Positions 61,756 to 64,000 of a stretch of DNA of 64,000 bases are shown in pieces. The notes under the pieces were generated by a model. The model did not search any database. It was given only the letters and a program-made list of their open reading frames with translations, and had not been told where the DNA came from. This stretch comes from Mangifera indica (lineage: Eukaryota; Streptophyta; Magnoliopsida; Sapindales; Anacardiaceae). The stretch is from positions 1,941,322 through 2,005,321 of the forward strand of contig NC_058148.1 of the NCBI RefSeq assembly GCF_011075055.1, read 5' to 3'. Position numbers and translations under genes: made by a program. How positions within the stretch are numbered: position 1 is the first letter of the stretch; each line of letters begins with the position of its first letter.

Positions 61756-61943
61756 CAGAAAGGTTTTGATGTGGTAAAAATGGGATTTTTGGATATTGTC
61801 AAGGGAGGAGATAAGCTAGGTGTAGTTGGTAAGTGATGGGTGGTTAGCACGTTGCAAGTTGGCTAAGTGTTCTGGTGGGGAAGATGAAAGTTGGTTTGGG
61901 CGCAAGAAGGCTTTTGCTTAAGTTGGAGCTTTAGAAAAGCCAT
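61756..61943 (-). pseudogene. LINE ORF1-like protein, N-terminal part
   Basis: The minus strand starts ATG at 61943-61941 (MAFLKLQLKQKPSCAQ) and runs in a Pro/Thr/Ser-rich, low-complexity frame (HHLPTTPSLSPPL) to SKPFW at the insertion site, with one TAG. The next codons on the far side (KPSNPSLPT, 46972 downward) continue the same frame. A stop lies upstream of the ATG, supporting this start. Such Pro-rich N-termini precede DUF4283 in plant LINE ORF1 proteins. Confidence 0.6.
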
Positions 61944-62760
61944 TGAAGTCTAGAAATTTCACAAACACGTGGTATGCAAGCCACTATGAAATTTCAACAA
62001 ATAGTTGGTGGGCACCATTCTTCACAAGCTCAAAAATACCCAATGTTTGATTATAAAACCCACAGAAAAACAGAACACTCCACAAAGAAACCCAACAACA
62101 TCAACAATTTCTCCACAATCCATACCTTACTACATAAAACAATGACTAACAACAAAATCAACCAACCTTTGCAATCCAAGAGGTGGCTTCCCAAGGTTGT
62201 TGACAACACTGATGGCATCAAAAGTAAGTTGATGGAGATAGAGAGTAGTGATCGAGAGTTATGAGTCCAGTAGTAAAGCAAAAATGGCGACGAGCAAAGC
62301 CGGAGTTATGATCATGGCAAGGATGAGCAGCGAAAATCCAAGGAAAAACTATAGCAAAATCAACAAAGACATTCTCTTCTCGGGCCACTATAAGCATCAT
62401 TGTTCACCAAATAAACATTTACTCTCACTTCTCTTGATTTGCCTTATTATTCCTTGTGTCCAGTAGTCTATTTTTGATGAAATCTCCATTGGTCATCTTA
62501 ATTCTAGTCATCAAAAGTCGCAACCATCATGTAATTTCACTCTAGCAACCTCGACACACTCGATTTCTCCCTTAAATGCTCAATCCTAATTTAAGCTTAA
62601 ATGAGTCTAATGAGAAAAATGGTTGTTCAATGTTTATACAACTTTAAGATTGAAACAAAGAATATGATTCAATGAAACAAGCTTTGACAAATCCAACTAA
62701 GAGGTACTTTTAATGGTTGTTGCATTGATATCGATATTGTGAATAACATTAGTATTGGAC
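61944..62760. other. Unclassified, possible LINE 5' region
   Basis: Less AT-rich than average. A 96-codon plus frame (61974-62264) and its antisense partner have no recognisable domain, so I call neither. The stretch upstream of the LINE ATG on the minus strand would be its 5' leader. Confidence 0.35.
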
Positions 62761-62799
62761 ATGAATTGTTGGAAATAATTAGGAAGATGAAATAAGGAA

Positions 62800-63730
62800 C
62801 TTTATTCTTTATGCATTTAGACGTGTATGAGGATTTACTTAATGAATTCTATAGTTCATTGTCAATGTTGATGGAAGAAAATGGTAATATTATTGGATAT
62901 ACTATGAGCTTTAGAATGAAAGGAGAAGGTTATGAGGTTAAACCTTAAAAATTTGTTAAGTGGTGAGTTGTGATAATGAGGGTATTTTGAACACTCAGCC
63001 AGGTTGGACATCGGATTTTCTATAGCTTGATCTTGGTGGTGTTGGGCCTTATTATGCAAACATGACCAAACTGACGTAGTTCAACCATCCCATTGTAAGG
63101 ATCTTACACTAGATGATCACTTATTCTTTGAATGCCAAAAAAGATAAATGGGCATGTATCAGTTTGAGATATGGTTTTGTTAAAAACTGCTATTGATGGA
63201 AGGCAAATGGATATAGTAAAATGTTTGATTTGCAAATTGCTTGAGATTTGTGATGATAAGGTTGAAATCTAGTTTGTCATGGTTATTACCTTCATCGTTT
63301 TGAATTTGGAAATTTCTTTTAATGATAGTGATAGAATCTATATGAGAAAATTCAAACAAGCCACTAGTTAAATGTAGATGCAATGTCGAAGATGAGGATG
63401 ATTGAAAGAGTAAAAAGACAAGGACTAATAAGGTTGATGAAGATATGCCTCCCAGTGACGTGGATCATTTGATTCAATAAATGGAAGGAAGATTCGGTGG
63501 ATCATTTGATTCAATAAATGGAAGGAAGATTCGGTGGATCATTTGATTCAATAAATAGAAGAAAGATTCAATGTCTTTAATTTAAGGATTGATGCCATTG
63601 ACCTATCTCAGAATGTCATGAATACAATGATCAATGATATTTATGGTTAGCTTACCAGTCCAAGAGAGGATTTCTATTGGGATCAAACATCCAAACAGAG
63701 TGATGACCTTCCCCCATCTCCGCCATGACA
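62800..63730 (+). pseudogene. Remnant of a plant transposon-associated protein
   Basis: The plus strand reads MHLDVYEDLLNEFYSSLSML, then YTMSFRMKGEGYEV (62812-62943), which resembles the N-terminal core of the 'putative plant transposon protein' domain found in many dicot repeats. Later pieces (KCLICKLLEICDD near 63215, then a coiled-coil-like FNVFNLRIDAIDLSQNVMNTM near 63570-63630) fit the same type. Stops and a 37-bp triplication break the frame. Family call from memory only. Confidence 0.4.
63462..63572. repeat. 37-bp tandem repeat, three units
   Basis: Units 63462-63498, 63499-63535 and 63536-63572. The first two are identical; the third has about four changes. As 37 is not a multiple of three, it shifts the frame of the surrounding remnant. 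Confidence 0.95.
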
Positions 63731-64000
63731 TTCTTTCATGTATTTCATTTTGTTTTTACTCACATTACATATTATGACTCCCTGAGGAACATATTTTTTT
63801 GTACTCAAAATTAGTATCATATCTACTTGTTGATTGTTATGTTTATCTTGGTATCTTCTTCATTTTGTTAATTATCATGTCAATAGTTGTTTATAATTGT
63901 TGATGACTAGGTATCATTTTTGAAACTTTGTATAGATATCTAGTTGACATAGCTTTTGAAATATTGATTATGCTTTTGATTTCTTTTTCCCTTTAAATAT
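63731..64000. other. AT-rich non-coding end of window
   Basis: Nothing recognisable. Confidence 0.5.

Noticed and set aside
62051..62281. Leu-rich minus-strand frame
   Set aside because: No start context or domain; opposite strand is equally open, so neither is called.

Overview
The window is nuclear DNA from a flowering plant, most likely a eudicot. It is very AT-rich. It holds spliced genes with GT-AG introns, a plant TCP transcription factor, a plant YY1-type zinc-finger gene, and Ty1/copia, Ty3/gypsy, LINE and MITE families typical of angiosperms. I see no operons, tRNA or rRNA genes, or CRISPR arrays.

Only two host genes are recognisable, both on the minus strand. TCP8 (10395-11966) is an intact single-exon class I TCP factor of 523 residues with several unusual substitutions inside its TCP domain. 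The YY1 gene (25876-31936) keeps six exons and five introns in the expected order. It carries an in-frame TAA in exon 3 and a one-base deletion in exon 6, so I call it an unprocessed pseudogene, or a gene hit by sequence errors.

The rest is mobile DNA in layers. From left to right: the tail of a dispersed repeat (1-197); a small, structurally complete chromovirus of Reina type (259-5465, minus) with the target duplication CAAAT; an AT-rich gap with a stray gypsy reverse-transcriptase fragment; TCP8; a Tourist-like MITE (12620-13100); a hAT-type MITE (14514-16301) with a solo LTR inside it; a copia/gypsy patchwork followed by a gypsy gag-protease remnant (18241-21880); the YY1 pseudogene; a solo LTR-like insertion in a minisatellite (34494-35468); a decayed copia element (36488-45530) with a truncated right LTR; a LINE-type DUF4283 ORF; and finally a Tekay/Del-type nest (46978-61750).

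The right-hand nest is the most informative part. An old LTR (46978-49129 plus 61496-61750, target duplication GTTTC) landed inside a LINE ORF1-like reading frame. A full element of the same family (49130-61495, target duplication ATATA) then inserted into the AT microsatellite of that LTR. An antisense LTR block of the same family (53894-56479) replaces part of the inner element's reverse transcriptase. Ignoring the outer insertion, the host reading frame runs on across the site. All retroelement coding regions are broken. Nothing here is a clear new molecular system; the main points are the nested history, a possible intron in the Tekay gag leader, the diverged TCP8 domain and the decaying YY1 copy.
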